A stretch of 64,000 nt of DNA from GYS-P2D sp964522505 (GTDB lineage Bacteria; Bacteroidota; Bacteroidia; Chitinophagales; Saprospiraceae). The notes under the pieces are model-generated. The model was given only the letters and a program-made list of their open reading frames with translations. It was not told the origin of the DNA and did no database searches. Positions 17,825-25,835 of this stretch are shown piece by piece; the first letter of the stretch is position 1; every line of letters begins with the position of its first letter. The stretch spans positions 15,079 through 79,078 of the forward strand of contig CAZFWJ010000009.1 of NCBI GenBank assembly GCA_964522505.1, read 5' to 3'. Both the position numbers and the translations under genes were made by a program.

Positions 17825-19153
17825 TCAGTTTTTGATGACCTCGACAGGTTTAATGTTGCCAAAGTTGCCGGAGCTCATCAATAGATAGGTTTCATGCTGG
17901 CCTGTTTCGTCCTGCAATATAGACTTCAGGCCGTCTACCCTATCTATCACATTGAGATTAGGATGATTAAAGCAGTCGGCAATAAACTCAACACTGAGAG
18001 GAGGTAGTCTCTTTCTGGCAACAACCTGGGGATCATAGAACACGAGAGCTCGATCAGCACCATCAAGAGCCCCACTGTATTGTGGGATAAATTCTTTATT
18101 GAGACTGCTATAGGTATGTAGCTCAAGTACACCAAGTATACTAGAATCGGCATATCGCTCTCTAACAGCAAGAACTGTAGCTTTTACTTTTGAAGGAGCG
18201 TGTGCAAAATCACGATAGATTATTGGATCATTACTAACTAATGATAATCTCTTGTCTACACCAGTGAAGCCTGAGATAGCGTTTAGAAATTCTGTAGGTT
18301 CTATATTTATATGTTGACAGGCAATGAGAGCTGCATGAAGATTAGCACGGTTATGTGCACCGAATACATTTATAGCATACTCTTGTTCGTCATACTTTAT
18401 CCCATCACCAGCGACTTCTAATGGTTCATAAGCTCTCTTATTAACATCGGGTGCCTCTATTACTAGCCGCTTCAGTTCTGCATCTCTTTTGTCGTAAATG
18501 ATGACCGAATGATCATTCATTGAGTTATAGAGACTTCTGAATTGGGACAGATAATTCTCATAGGTGGGAAAGACATTCATGTGATCCCAAGACACGCCCG
18601 TTGTAATGACTACGTCTCCTTGATAGTGCAGCATCTTTGGCCGATTATCTAATCTGCTACTGAGGTATTCGTCACCTTCTACCACAGCTATATCGGCATC
18701 ATCGGAAAGTTTGACCATTCTATCAAAACCGTCGATTAAACCACCTACAAGATAATCGAATGAGATTCCGAGCTTATTGAGAGCATACATAATCATCGCA
18801 GTCGTGGTCGTTTTGCCATGACTTCCAGTGACGACAATTTTCTTCTTAGGGGCGATATGCTTGGCGATGAACTCGGGAAAAGACTCAATACGCAATCCTA
18901 ATTCTTGAGCCTTGATCAATTCTGGATTATCTAGTTGGGCATGCATACCAAGGATTATTAGATCTATATCTGAACTGATTCTGGAACTATCCCAGCCCAT
19001 TCGTGGAGGTAGTAAGCTCACAGAGTTTAGGCGGCTCAGGGCAGGTTCGTAAATCTCGTCATCCGATCCAGTAACCTGATGACCAAGTGCTTGTAGCTCC
19101 ATTGCAAGGTTGTGCATAATGCTGCCTCCAACGGCGATTAAGTGTATAACCAT
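17825..19153 (-). CDS. mpl: Mur ligase-family peptidoglycan peptide ligase (Mpl-like)
   Basis: 442 aa. The ATP loop GSHGKTTT (residues 110-117), the central 'VEGDEYLSSRLDNRPKML' block and 'DFAHAPSKVKATVLAV' match Mpl, which joins recycled L-Ala-gamma-D-Glu-meso-DAP tripeptide to UDP-MurNAc. In Mpl the metal/DAP region reads like this, whereas MurC has a different central block. It works in the cytosol in cell-wall recycling. MurC itself is the main alternative. The N-terminal Rossmann-like start (IHLIAVGGSIMHNLA) sets the ATG at 19153. The upstream region shared with a tiny lipoprotein gene holds a 20-bp palindrome that may act as an operator. Confidence 0.85.
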   Translation of the reverse strand: MVIHLIAVGGSIMHNLAMELQALGHQVTGSDDEIYEPALSRLNSVSLLPPRMGWDSSRISSDIDLIILGMHAQLDNPELIKAQELGLRIESFPEFIAKHIAPKKKIVVTGSHGKTTTTAMIMYALNKLGISFDYLVGGLIDGFDRMVKLSDDADIAVVEGDEYLSSRLDNRPKMLHYQGDVVITTGVSWDHMNVFPTYENYLSQFRSLYNSMNDHSVIIYDKRDAELKRLVIEAPDVNKRAYEPLEVAGDGIKYDEQEYAINVFGAHNRANLHAALIACQHINIEPTEFLNAISGFTGVDKRLSLVSNDPIIYRDFAHAPSKVKATVLAVRERYADSSILGVLELHTYSSLNKEFIPQYSGALDGADRALVFYDPQVVARKRLPPLSVEFIADCFNHPNLNVIDRVDGLKSILQDETGQHETYLLMSSGNFGNIKPVEVIKN

Positions 19154-19168
19154 AATTTAGTCTAAACG

Positions 19169-19210
19169 TATTACAAATATTTGTAATATCTTTGTTTACA
19201 AAGGTTGTAA
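19169..19210. promoter_or_regulatory. Palindromic operator pair (TTACAA/TTGTAA)
   Basis: Bases 19169-19188 read TATTACAAATATTTGTAATA, a perfect 20-bp palindrome. Bases 19196-19210 read TTACAA-AGG-TTGTAA, a second perfect inverted repeat with the same half-sites. They flank the -7 box TATCTTTG (19187-19194) and lie between the divergent mpl and small lipoprotein genes. Two dimer sites with the same half-site around a promoter suggest binding by one regulator. Half-sites of this TACA/TGTA type are known from BlaI/CopY and OhrR-like repressors; which family applies here is unknown. Confidence 0.6.
19187..19194 (+). promoter_or_regulatory. Candidate -7 promoter box TATCTTTG for the tiny lipoprotein
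   Basis: A perfect match to TAnnTTTG, 64 bases before the ATG at 19258. It overlaps the end of the 20-bp palindrome by two bases and is followed directly by the second repeat, so a bound regulator would cover it. Confidence 0.5.
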
Positions 19211-19257
19211 AACATAAATAGAATTTTGTCGTTTTATAACCGTCAAATTATACCCAA

Positions 19258-19395
19258 ATGAAAAAGAATAGAAAGCAAATAGTACAATTAGCATTTGCAG
19301 CATTGGCGATCGTAACGTTGAGTTCATGTAATAGAGGAACAGGATGTCCTTCAAATTTCGATATCCAGCCGATCTTTAGCTTTTTTGGATTCTAA
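19258..19395 (+). CDS. Tiny lipoprotein (45 aa)
   Basis: 45 codons: a basic start MKKNRKQ, a hydrophobic helix (residues 8-20, IVQLAFAALAIVT) and the lipobox L-S-S-C24, giving a mature peptide of only 22 residues that begins CNRGTGCPSNFD and ends in FSFFGF. It is clearly a membrane-anchored lipopeptide, likely at the inner face of the outer membrane or in the periplasm. Short lipoproteins with a G-C-P-S stretch occur in Bacteroidota; I do not know a function. It has its own promoter box and operator-like repeats, and its stop overlaps the TTG start of mnmD by 11 bases, so the two are likely cotranscribed. Confidence 0.75.
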   Translation: MKKNRKQIVQLAFAALAIVTLSSCNRGTGCPSNFDIQPIFSFFGF

Positions 19396-20056
19396 GAAGA
19401 ATTCTTCTAATCACATCAGCCATCATCTATCAGAGGATGGTAGCTCTACGCTGTACTCTGATCTTTATCGCGCACACTATCATAGTACTCATGGTGCTAT
19501 GCAAGAGTCTATGCATATATTCATCAATCAAGGACTTAGAGATCATAAGGCCGCTCCCCTTAACATTTTAGAATATGGCTTCGGTACAGGGCTGAATATG
19601 TTTCTCACTGCAACTCACAGCGCAGGCCGTTTCATTAATTATAAATCCTTAGAGCTTTATCCAGTGCATGAAGAGCTATTGAATAAGCTGAATTATGTTC
19701 GTAATGATGAAGAATCTCGTCTATTCAATGAAATACATAGTTCAAGTTGGGATATGTGGCATCAGTTAGATGAGCATTTTAAATATTTTAAGGCTCATAC
19801 AATGTTCGAAGACTATCATCCTGATAGTATTTATGATCTAATCTACTACGACGCTTTTGCGCCAAGTTGTCAAGAGCATTTATGGAATGTGGATATGATG
19901 TCGATCTGCTATAAAGCATTAAAGCAAAATGGATTTCTAATTACCTACTGCGCTAAAGGAAGCTTTAAAAGAGCACTGAAGGAAGTAGGTTTTGAGGTGA
20001 TTGGTCTTCCAGGACCTCCCGGTAAAAGAGAAATGACTAAGGCTGTGAAAAGTTAA
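19385..20056 (+). CDS. mnmD: tRNA (5-methylaminomethyl-2-thiouridine)(34) methyltransferase MnmD
   Basis: 223 aa. The AdoMet-binding block ILEYGFGTGLNMFLT and the catalytic-region motif 'IYYDAFAPSCQEHLWN' match MnmD/MnmC-M proteins, which methylate nm5s2U34 at the wobble base of certain tRNAs. The family begins with a 'DGS.TLYS..Y..HYHSTHGA.QES' block; no ATG lies upstream of it, so the TTG at 19385 (inside the end of the lipoprotein gene) is the best start. The oxidase half (MnmC1-like) may be the FAD oxidoreductase at 2.6 kb. Translation is probably coupled to that of the tiny lipoprotein. Confidence 0.88.
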   Translation: MDSKKNSSNHISHHLSEDGSSTLYSDLYRAHYHSTHGAMQESMHIFINQGLRDHKAAPLNILEYGFGTGLNMFLTATHSAGRFINYKSLELYPVHEELLNKLNYVRNDEESRLFNEIHSSSWDMWHQLDEHFKYFKAHTMFEDYHPDSIYDLIYYDAFAPSCQEHLWNVDMMSICYKALKQNGFLITYCAKGSFKRALKEVGFEVIGLPGPPGKREMTKAVKS

Positions 20057-20099
20057 TTATCTTTCGCCTCTACTTAATCAAATATCAAAATTATTAAGG

Positions 20100-21404
20100 A
20101 TGGGAAAGTTAGCATTACATTGGAAAATCATACTGGGTATGGTAATCGGTGTTATTGTGGGATATATAGCAGTACAGATTGGCGGTGGCAGTAAATTTAT
20201 CATTAACTGGGTAAAACCGTTTGGAACCATCTTCATAAATACTCTGAAGCTTATAGCCGTGCCGCTTATTATAGCCTCATTAGTTAAAGGCATATCTGAT
20301 TTACAAGATATTTCAAAATTATCTCTAATGGGAGGTCGAACAATCGCTATATATCTCCTCACAACTTTCTTTGCGGTAACTACAGGGCTTGTAATTGTGA
20401 ATGTTGTGAAACCTGGGGGCTTAATAAAAGAAGAAACAAGGCAATCTCTGTTAGAGAGTTATACAGATGCAGCTGGCGGAAAGATCGCCATGGCTACAGA
20501 TCAACAGAATAGTGGACCGCTACAGGCATTGGTTGATTTAGTTCCGAGCAATCTGTTTCATGCATTGACCGATAATGGCAGTATGCTCCAAGTAATCTTC
20601 TTTGTAATATTTTTTAGTATTGGATTGATACTTATTGAACCCAAGAAAGCCAAACCAGTCAAGGAGTTCTTTGATGCGCTTAATGAAGTGGTCCTGAAGA
20701 TGATCGACTTGATCATGCTTGCGGCTCCAGTGGGTGTATTTGCTCTGATGGCTACGATTGTTGCAGAATCGCCCAGTGCAGATATATTCAAAGCGCTGAT
20801 TGGATATTCATTTACAGTATTACTAGGTTTATCGATATTGATATTTTTCTTTTATCCACTCTTAGTGCGCACATTTACAGGGCGCTCTCTCGTATCCTTC
20901 TTTAAAGGCATCAGTCCAGCACAACTTTTGGCATTTTCAACGAGTAGTAGTGCTGCTACCTTACCAGTCACGATGGAGCGTGTTGAGGAGCACTTAGGAG
21001 TTGACAAGGAAGTATCAAGCTTCGTACTACCCATCGGTGCGACGATCAATATGGATGGCACCAGTCTTTATCAGGCTATTGCTGCGGTATTCATTGCTCA
21101 AGCATATGGTATCGACCTAAGCTTAGGCGCACAATTGGGGATAGTGGCAACAGCCTCACTCGCCTCCATAGGATCTGCGGCAGTACCCAGTGGAGGATTA
21201 GTAATGTTAGTAATCATCCTCGGTCAAGCTGGAATACCTGAGGCAGGGCTTGCCTTGATATTTGCAGTAGACCGACCACTTGATATGTGTAGAACTGTGG
21301 CCAACATCACTGGTGATGCCACGGTCTCTATGTTAGTAGGAAAATCATTAGGTAAATTAGGCGACCCCGCAGAGAAGAAATGGGACGACCATTATAAAAA
21401 ATAA
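20100..21404 (+). CDS. Dicarboxylate/amino acid:cation symporter (DAACS family)
   Basis: 434 aa. Many transmembrane helices, with the family's substrate-binding signature AFSTSSSAATLPVTM (the serine-rich re-entrant loop) and 'PIGATINMDGTSLYQAIAAVFIAQAYG' (NMDGT motif) followed by the second loop 'ASIGSAAVPSGGLVML'. These are the GltP/GltT/DctA hallmarks of Na+- or H+-driven glutamate, aspartate or C4-dicarboxylate carriers. Which substrate is moved cannot be decided. It follows mnmD by 43 bases and starts a run of same-strand genes through 24.8 kb with small gaps. Confidence 0.93.
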   Translation: MGKLALHWKIILGMVIGVIVGYIAVQIGGGSKFIINWVKPFGTIFINTLKLIAVPLIIASLVKGISDLQDISKLSLMGGRTIAIYLLTTFFAVTTGLVIVNVVKPGGLIKEETRQSLLESYTDAAGGKIAMATDQQNSGPLQALVDLVPSNLFHALTDNGSMLQVIFFVIFFSIGLILIEPKKAKPVKEFFDALNEVVLKMIDLIMLAAPVGVFALMATIVAESPSADIFKALIGYSFTVLLGLSILIFFFYPLLVRTFTGRSLVSFFKGISPAQLLAFSTSSSAATLPVTMERVEEHLGVDKEVSSFVLPIGATINMDGTSLYQAIAAVFIAQAYGIDLSLGAQLGIVATASLASIGSAAVPSGGLVMLVIILGQAGIPEAGLALIFAVDRPLDMCRTVANITGDATVSMLVGKSLGKLGDPAEKKWDDHYKK

Positions 21405-21414
21405 TAACACACAA

Positions 21415-21942
21415 ATGGACGGAAAATTATTAGGGATAGGATCACGTGTCAAGCATCCTGCTTATGATGACGGTGTAATCATCGGATTGACGACGACGTC
21501 ATATAAGGTTTGCTTCGTAAAGTATGGTATCAAAAGCCTCGGTAAAGAGTATAGTAGTTGGGAGGTGGTTGAAGCCGTTGATGGCGAGGCTGAATTGACT
21601 TACAACAACCTCGAGAAATCATTAATAAAAATCCTCTCCGAATGGGGAGATGTAAACAGAACGGTTGACCTGGGTGACAAGTGGATCGGTGGAACGCTGA
21701 TACTGAAACCTGGTGAAGATGGGCTCAAAACGAAAGAGCTACCTATCGAAACGTTTTTTCATAAGATCGTAATGGTCAGAGATCGCCTGAGAGTGATGGA
21801 ACAGCGGATCAATAGCAGTAAGATGACCGATGAGGAGAAAGTAAATCTTCAACAATATATCACGAGAATTTACGGCAGCTTGACCACATTTAATGTGCTT
21901 TTCCAGCATAAGGAAGATAACTTCATAGGAGAAAAATCATAG
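21415..21942 (+). CDS. Small soluble protein, unknown function
   Basis: 175 aa. The N-terminal 45 residues ('LGIGSRVKHPAYDDGVIIGLTTTSYKVCFVKYG') look like a small SH3/Tudor-like barrel of the kind found at the C-terminus of UvrD-type helicases ('G..V.HP.FG.G.V'). The rest is helical, with a conserved 'KELPIETFFHKIVMVRDRLRVMEQRIN' segment that suggests a coiled helix bundle. The pattern is seen in conserved Bacteroidota proteins, but I do not know its function. It starts 10 bases after the symporter stop and ends 3 bases before the TlpA-like lipoprotein, so it is in one operon. Confidence 0.7.
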   Translation: MDGKLLGIGSRVKHPAYDDGVIIGLTTTSYKVCFVKYGIKSLGKEYSSWEVVEAVDGEAELTYNNLEKSLIKILSEWGDVNRTVDLGDKWIGGTLILKPGEDGLKTKELPIETFFHKIVMVRDRLRVMEQRINSSKMTDEEKVNLQQYITRIYGSLTTFNVLFQHKEDNFIGEKS

Positions 21943-21945
21943 ACG

Positions 21946-23187
21946 ATGCGCACAACCATATTAATCCTAATCAGTCTATTATTAGTCACCTCATGTATAG
22001 AGATTGCAGAACCATTTTCACAGATTCCTCACGGTGTTTGGCGAGCTGAACTCGAACTTGATGAAGGCGTAATGCTTCCATTTAATTTCGAAGTTAAGTA
22101 TGATGACTCTGATGATATTTCTATAGAGTTGATCAATGGAGAAGAGCGTATTGGAGTATCTGATGTTGCCTTTGGTAAGAACAAGAAACTCTTGGATACA
22201 ATCAGAATTAGCTTTCCATTGATGGATAGCTATATCAGAGGGATATATAAGGAGAATGTCATAGAAGGATATTGGTCCGTAAATTATAAAGAAAATTATA
22301 GGGTTCCATTCGTTGCACACTATGGGCAGAAACATCGCTTCACACAAACTACCAAAGCTCCTGTAATGGATGTTACTGGTAAATGGCAAACAACCTTTGA
22401 AGTGGAAACCGAAGATCAATATCCTGCGATCGGAGAGTTTGAGGCCAATCGAAATTTGGTTTCTGGAACCTTTCTAACTGAAACAGGAGATTATAGATTC
22501 CTTGATGGAGAAGTGCAAGGTGACCAATTTATGCTTTCTTGTTTTGATGGTTCGCACGCATTCCTGTTTACAGCAGATATCACCAAGAGTGAATCAATGA
22601 TTGGGAAATTTTACTCTGGCTCCCACTATCAGACAAACTGGATAGCCAGTCGAAATGAAACAGCTACGTTGGCAAATCCGTATGAACTCAGCAAAGCAGT
22701 CAACGCTAATGAGCCGATCAATTTCTCACTGCCTGCAACAGATGGCAACATGGTGAGTCTTGACGATGAAAAGTATAAAGGGAAGCCTAAGTTGATCAAG
22801 ATTATGGGTACTTGGTGTCCTAATTGTCTGGATGAGTCTAAGTTCTTACTGGACTATAAGAAACAGCATCCAGATATGGATATTCCGATTATTGCCATTG
22901 CATTTGAGCGTTATCGCGATGAGAAGAAAGCTATGGCGGTGTTGGCTCAGTACAAAGAGCGATTAGAGATTCCTTATGATATAGTTTATGGTGGGTACTA
23001 TGACAAATCTGAAGCAACTGCTAAGCTGGGATTTTTAAACGAAGTAATCTCGTATCCCACTTTGATATTTGTTGATGCAAACAATCAGATTACAAAGGTC
23101 CATACTGGATTTTCGGGCCCTGCGACGTCTAAGTATACTGCTTTTGCAGAAGAATTTGATCGGGATATAAAGAACTTAATTCAGTAA
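21946..23187 (+). CDS. TlpA-family thioredoxin-like lipoprotein
   Basis: 413 aa. A lipoprotein signal (MRTTILILISLLLVTSC, lipobox V-T-S-C17) is followed by a beta-rich domain of about 240 residues and a C-terminal thioredoxin fold with the active site WCPNC (residues 290-294) and a cis-proline in SYPT (Pro371). It is predicted to reduce or isomerise disulfides of envelope proteins, facing the periplasm. The N-terminal domain is like the DUF4369-type domains fused to TlpA proteins in this phylum, but with no close match that I can name. It sits in an operon with the SDR and symporter genes. Confidence 0.87.
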   Translation: MRTTILILISLLLVTSCIEIAEPFSQIPHGVWRAELELDEGVMLPFNFEVKYDDSDDISIELINGEERIGVSDVAFGKNKKLLDTIRISFPLMDSYIRGIYKENVIEGYWSVNYKENYRVPFVAHYGQKHRFTQTTKAPVMDVTGKWQTTFEVETEDQYPAIGEFEANRNLVSGTFLTETGDYRFLDGEVQGDQFMLSCFDGSHAFLFTADITKSESMIGKFYSGSHYQTNWIASRNETATLANPYELSKAVNANEPINFSLPATDGNMVSLDDEKYKGKPKLIKIMGTWCPNCLDESKFLLDYKKQHPDMDIPIIAIAFERYRDEKKAMAVLAQYKERLEIPYDIVYGGYYDKSEATAKLGFLNEVISYPTLIFVDANNQITKVHTGFSGPATSKYTAFAEEFDRDIKNLIQ

Positions 23188-23188
23188 T

Positions 23189-23974
23189 ATGAGTGCACAA
23201 CCGCATAAAATAGTTCTGATAACTGGAGCAACAGCAGGGATCGGAAAAGCAACTGCCAACGTATTTGCTAAGCACGGATTCAACTTGATCCTAACAGGTC
23301 GCCGTGCCGATCGCCTTGAAGAAATCAAATCCAGGCTTGAAAAGAAGTATGCGATTGAAGTCCAGACGCTCATCTATGATGTTCAAGATCGACAACAGGT
23401 TAAGAACGCAATTGAGTCTTTATCAGGGAAATGGAAAGAAGTAGATATCCTGATTAATAACGCAGGCTTGGCACTTGGTGCCGACGAATTTGATAAGGCC
23501 TCTATCGATGACTGGGAGATCATGATAGATACCAATGTAAAGGGACTGCTATACATGTCCCGGATCATATCACCTATAATGGTAGAGAAAGGTTGTGGAC
23601 ACATCATCAACGTGTGTAGCACTGCTGGTCATGAGGTCTATCCCACAGGCAATGTATACTGCGCCACTAAACACGCTGTAGACGCCATTACAAAAGCGAT
23701 GAGAATAGATCTCGTGTCAAAAGGCGTAAGGGTCAGCCAAGTATCTCCTGGAGCAGTAGAAGAGACTGAGTTCTCTTTAGTGCGCTATAAGGGAGACCAA
23801 GAGAGAGCTAAGATCTATGAGGATTATAATCCGCTTACTTCAAGAGATGTTGGCAAAGCGATCTATTTCATAGCATCTCAACCGAAGCACGTAGCCATTC
23901 ATGATCTCGTCATAACTGGAGCCCAACAGGCAAGTGCCACGATATTTGATAAGTCTGGGAGGAGTGATCGGTAG
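23189..23974 (+). CDS. Short-chain dehydrogenase/reductase (YdfG-like)
   Basis: 261 aa. Rossmann motif TGATAGIG (residues 12-19), NNAG (90-93) and the catalytic triad Ser144, Tyr157, Lys161 (YxxxK) are all present. GRRADR after the second strand suggests NADP(H) preference. Closest in style to YdfG/serine 3-dehydrogenase: 'SPGAVEETEFSLVRYKGD' is a YdfG-like block. Likely oxidises serine or related 3-hydroxy acids in the cytosol. The start ATG lies one base after the stop of the TlpA-like gene (TAATATG), so translation is coupled. Confidence 0.88.
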   Translation: MSAQPHKIVLITGATAGIGKATANVFAKHGFNLILTGRRADRLEEIKSRLEKKYAIEVQTLIYDVQDRQQVKNAIESLSGKWKEVDILINNAGLALGADEFDKASIDDWEIMIDTNVKGLLYMSRIISPIMVEKGCGHIINVCSTAGHEVYPTGNVYCATKHAVDAITKAMRIDLVSKGVRVSQVSPGAVEETEFSLVRYKGDQERAKIYEDYNPLTSRDVGKAIYFIASQPKHVAIHDLVITGAQQASATIFDKSGRSDR

Positions 23975-23976
23975 GC

Positions 23977-24843
23977 ATGGCAACAATCTCTGATGCAATG
24001 CTAGCTCCAAGTAGGAAATTCATCTTGCTATTTTGGATTGGTTTCATACTGTCTGCATTTCTGTCATGTTCACGTTCGGAAGAATATCGAAAAATAGAAA
24101 TGCCTGAGCTATTAGAAAGGCTTAAAAATAACGAAGTCAATCTCGTCTATGTAAGCTATAAAGATTCACTTGGGAATGACTTAACTGATGAATTAAGAAG
24201 TCTCCTTAATCAAGGTTTGCTAATGAGGAATTTTTATGCCAACCGAGCAAATGAAATTGAACAAATAAGATTGACCAAATACTCCGATGATTTAGTATTT
24301 AATGAAATCCAAATAAGAGAACTCCTTACGAGTCCATTCAACGTATTTGAAATAGGAGAGATAGACTGTGCAGTTTCGGACTCACTAATTATGGATTGCT
24401 TTCAAAAGGATCAAGACGTTAGAAAAGGTTTGATAGATGATATAATTCATGTTGATTCTACTAATCAAAAAATTGTGATTTCGTTATTGGAGCGATGCCC
24501 TTGGCCGAATGACCCCGAGATAGTGAGAGCAGTTTGGTTTGTCATTCAGCATGCTGATTCTGCCTTCATGGCATATTTTTATCCTAAATTCAAACAAATG
24601 GTAAAGGATTCTCTTTTATCAGCCTCAACCATGGCATTAATGGAAGATCGAATGCTTATGAACAATGGATATCCACAGATTTATGGTAGCCAAATTGTTC
24701 GTGAGAGCGTATATCAATTAAGAGATCCGGACCGTGTGAATGAATTACGAGCAAGTGTAGGTTTAGGGACCATTGAGGAACATGTCAAGAAATTTGGCTT
24801 CGAGTATAGTCCAAGACTAATTGATATTATTTATGATCAATAA
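23977..24843 (+). CDS. DUF6624-like lipoprotein
   Basis: 288 aa. An extended signal peptide with lipobox near residue 31 (AFLSC) is followed by a helical domain. The C-terminal segment 'GWP....AVWFVIQHAD..FM....P.....V' with 'ALMEDRMLMNNGYPQIYGSQ' follows the DUF6624 family pattern (a helical domain of unknown function found in many bacterial lipoproteins). No catalytic residues are known for that family. It starts two bases after the SDR stop and is the last gene of the run, facing the convergent MBL gene with a gap of eight bases. Confidence 0.7.
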   Translation: MATISDAMLAPSRKFILLFWIGFILSAFLSCSRSEEYRKIEMPELLERLKNNEVNLVYVSYKDSLGNDLTDELRSLLNQGLLMRNFYANRANEIEQIRLTKYSDDLVFNEIQIRELLTSPFNVFEIGEIDCAVSDSLIMDCFQKDQDVRKGLIDDIIHVDSTNQKIVISLLERCPWPNDPEIVRAVWFVIQHADSAFMAYFYPKFKQMVKDSLLSASTMALMEDRMLMNNGYPQIYGSQIVRESVYQLRDPDRVNELRASVGLGTIEEHVKKFGFEYSPRLIDIIYDQ

Positions 24844-24851
24844 CATCAAGA

Positions 24852-25835
24852 CTAATGTTCTTTAGCCATTACAAATCGCTTGATTCCTCCTTCTCCTAGG
24901 ACTTCTCTTATTCTTCCCTCCTCTAACAACAGATCAATATAGGCTATGGTCATATTGAATGCTGGCAAATGCCATCGACCTTTATAAAGAGCCTGGAAGA
25001 TTTCTAAGAGATTATCGGTTCCGCTCACAATTAGATCAAAGCACTCTTCTTTGCGTGAGTGAATACGTTTTACCTGTCTATCAATCTTGATTTTAGGATC
25101 ATCAAACTCTTCATAATGACCGGGATATACAGTAGATATTTCTAACTCGTTGAAATATTCATAGGAATTAAGGAGGGTAAGTATACCCCGTTCTCTGACA
25201 TCCGGATTATCAATCAATGGTTCCATTACAGGAGTTGGCGTGATGTTGAGGAGCATGTCTGCGGCTAATAGTCTTTTAGTTGATTTGTGATAGAAGCAGG
25301 ATTGCGTGCTGCTATGACCTGGCGCATAGTGTACCTCCCAAGCCTCACCGCCGATGTTTAGTTCACCTCCTTTATGATTAAAGATCTTTAGACGCTCTGC
25401 GTCGATGCTTTTCCACTGCTTTAGGATCTTGTTACTCATATCCTTAAACATCTCCAACACACCCTGACTCAATTCCTTAGGGAGATATTCACTCATCGTG
25501 TTAATCATGATATCTGAACGCCTTTGCCATTTATTCTCAAGATCTATAGCCCATGGTTCGACTAAATCAGATACCCATACAGGACAGTTAGCCGCTCTTG
25601 ATACACGATCTGCCATGCCTATGTGGTCAACATGCGCATGAGTGATATATAGATCGTCAACATCCTCTATTTTTATGCCTTGCCCAGATAATCCGTCAAT
25701 CAAAGCTTCAAATGATGCATCCGTGTCTTCACCACAATCAACCAACGAGGTTCGTGTTCCCTGAACCAAATAACTATTGACAGTGCCCATTCCAAATTCC
25801 TCTGGCAACTCAATACGTGTGATTTTACTTTCCAT
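24852..25835 (-). CDS. MBL-fold metallohydrolase (glyoxalase II-like)
   Basis: 327 aa. The zinc-binding motif HAHVDH (residues 66-71) and downstream histidines in 'APGHSSTQSC' and an aspartate in 'ADMLLN' identify a metallo-beta-lactamase fold. The layout (about 220-residue core then a C-terminal helical winged region with 'RIHSRKEE', 'GRWHLPAFNMTIAYIDLLLEEGRI') is that of LACTB2/glyoxalase II-like thioester hydrolases or RNases. The precise substrate is unknown. It is the last gene of a minus-strand run M1 peptidase - membrane protein - MBL, overlapping the membrane protein gene by 11 bases. Confidence 0.85.
   Translation of the reverse strand: MESKITRIELPEEFGMGTVNSYLVQGTRTSLVDCGEDTDASFEALIDGLSGQGIKIEDVDDLYITHAHVDHIGMADRVSRAANCPVWVSDLVEPWAIDLENKWQRRSDIMINTMSEYLPKELSQGVLEMFKDMSNKILKQWKSIDAERLKIFNHKGGELNIGGEAWEVHYAPGHSSTQSCFYHKSTKRLLAADMLLNITPTPVMEPLIDNPDVRERGILTLLNSYEYFNELEISTVYPGHYEEFDDPKIKIDRQVKRIHSRKEECFDLIVSGTDNLLEIFQALYKGRWHLPAFNMTIAYIDLLLEEGRIREVLGEGGIKRFVMAKEH

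Noticed and set aside
22018..22419. Minus-strand 133-aa ORF
   Set aside because: Antisense to the TlpA-like lipoprotein gene, with no start context or family motif.
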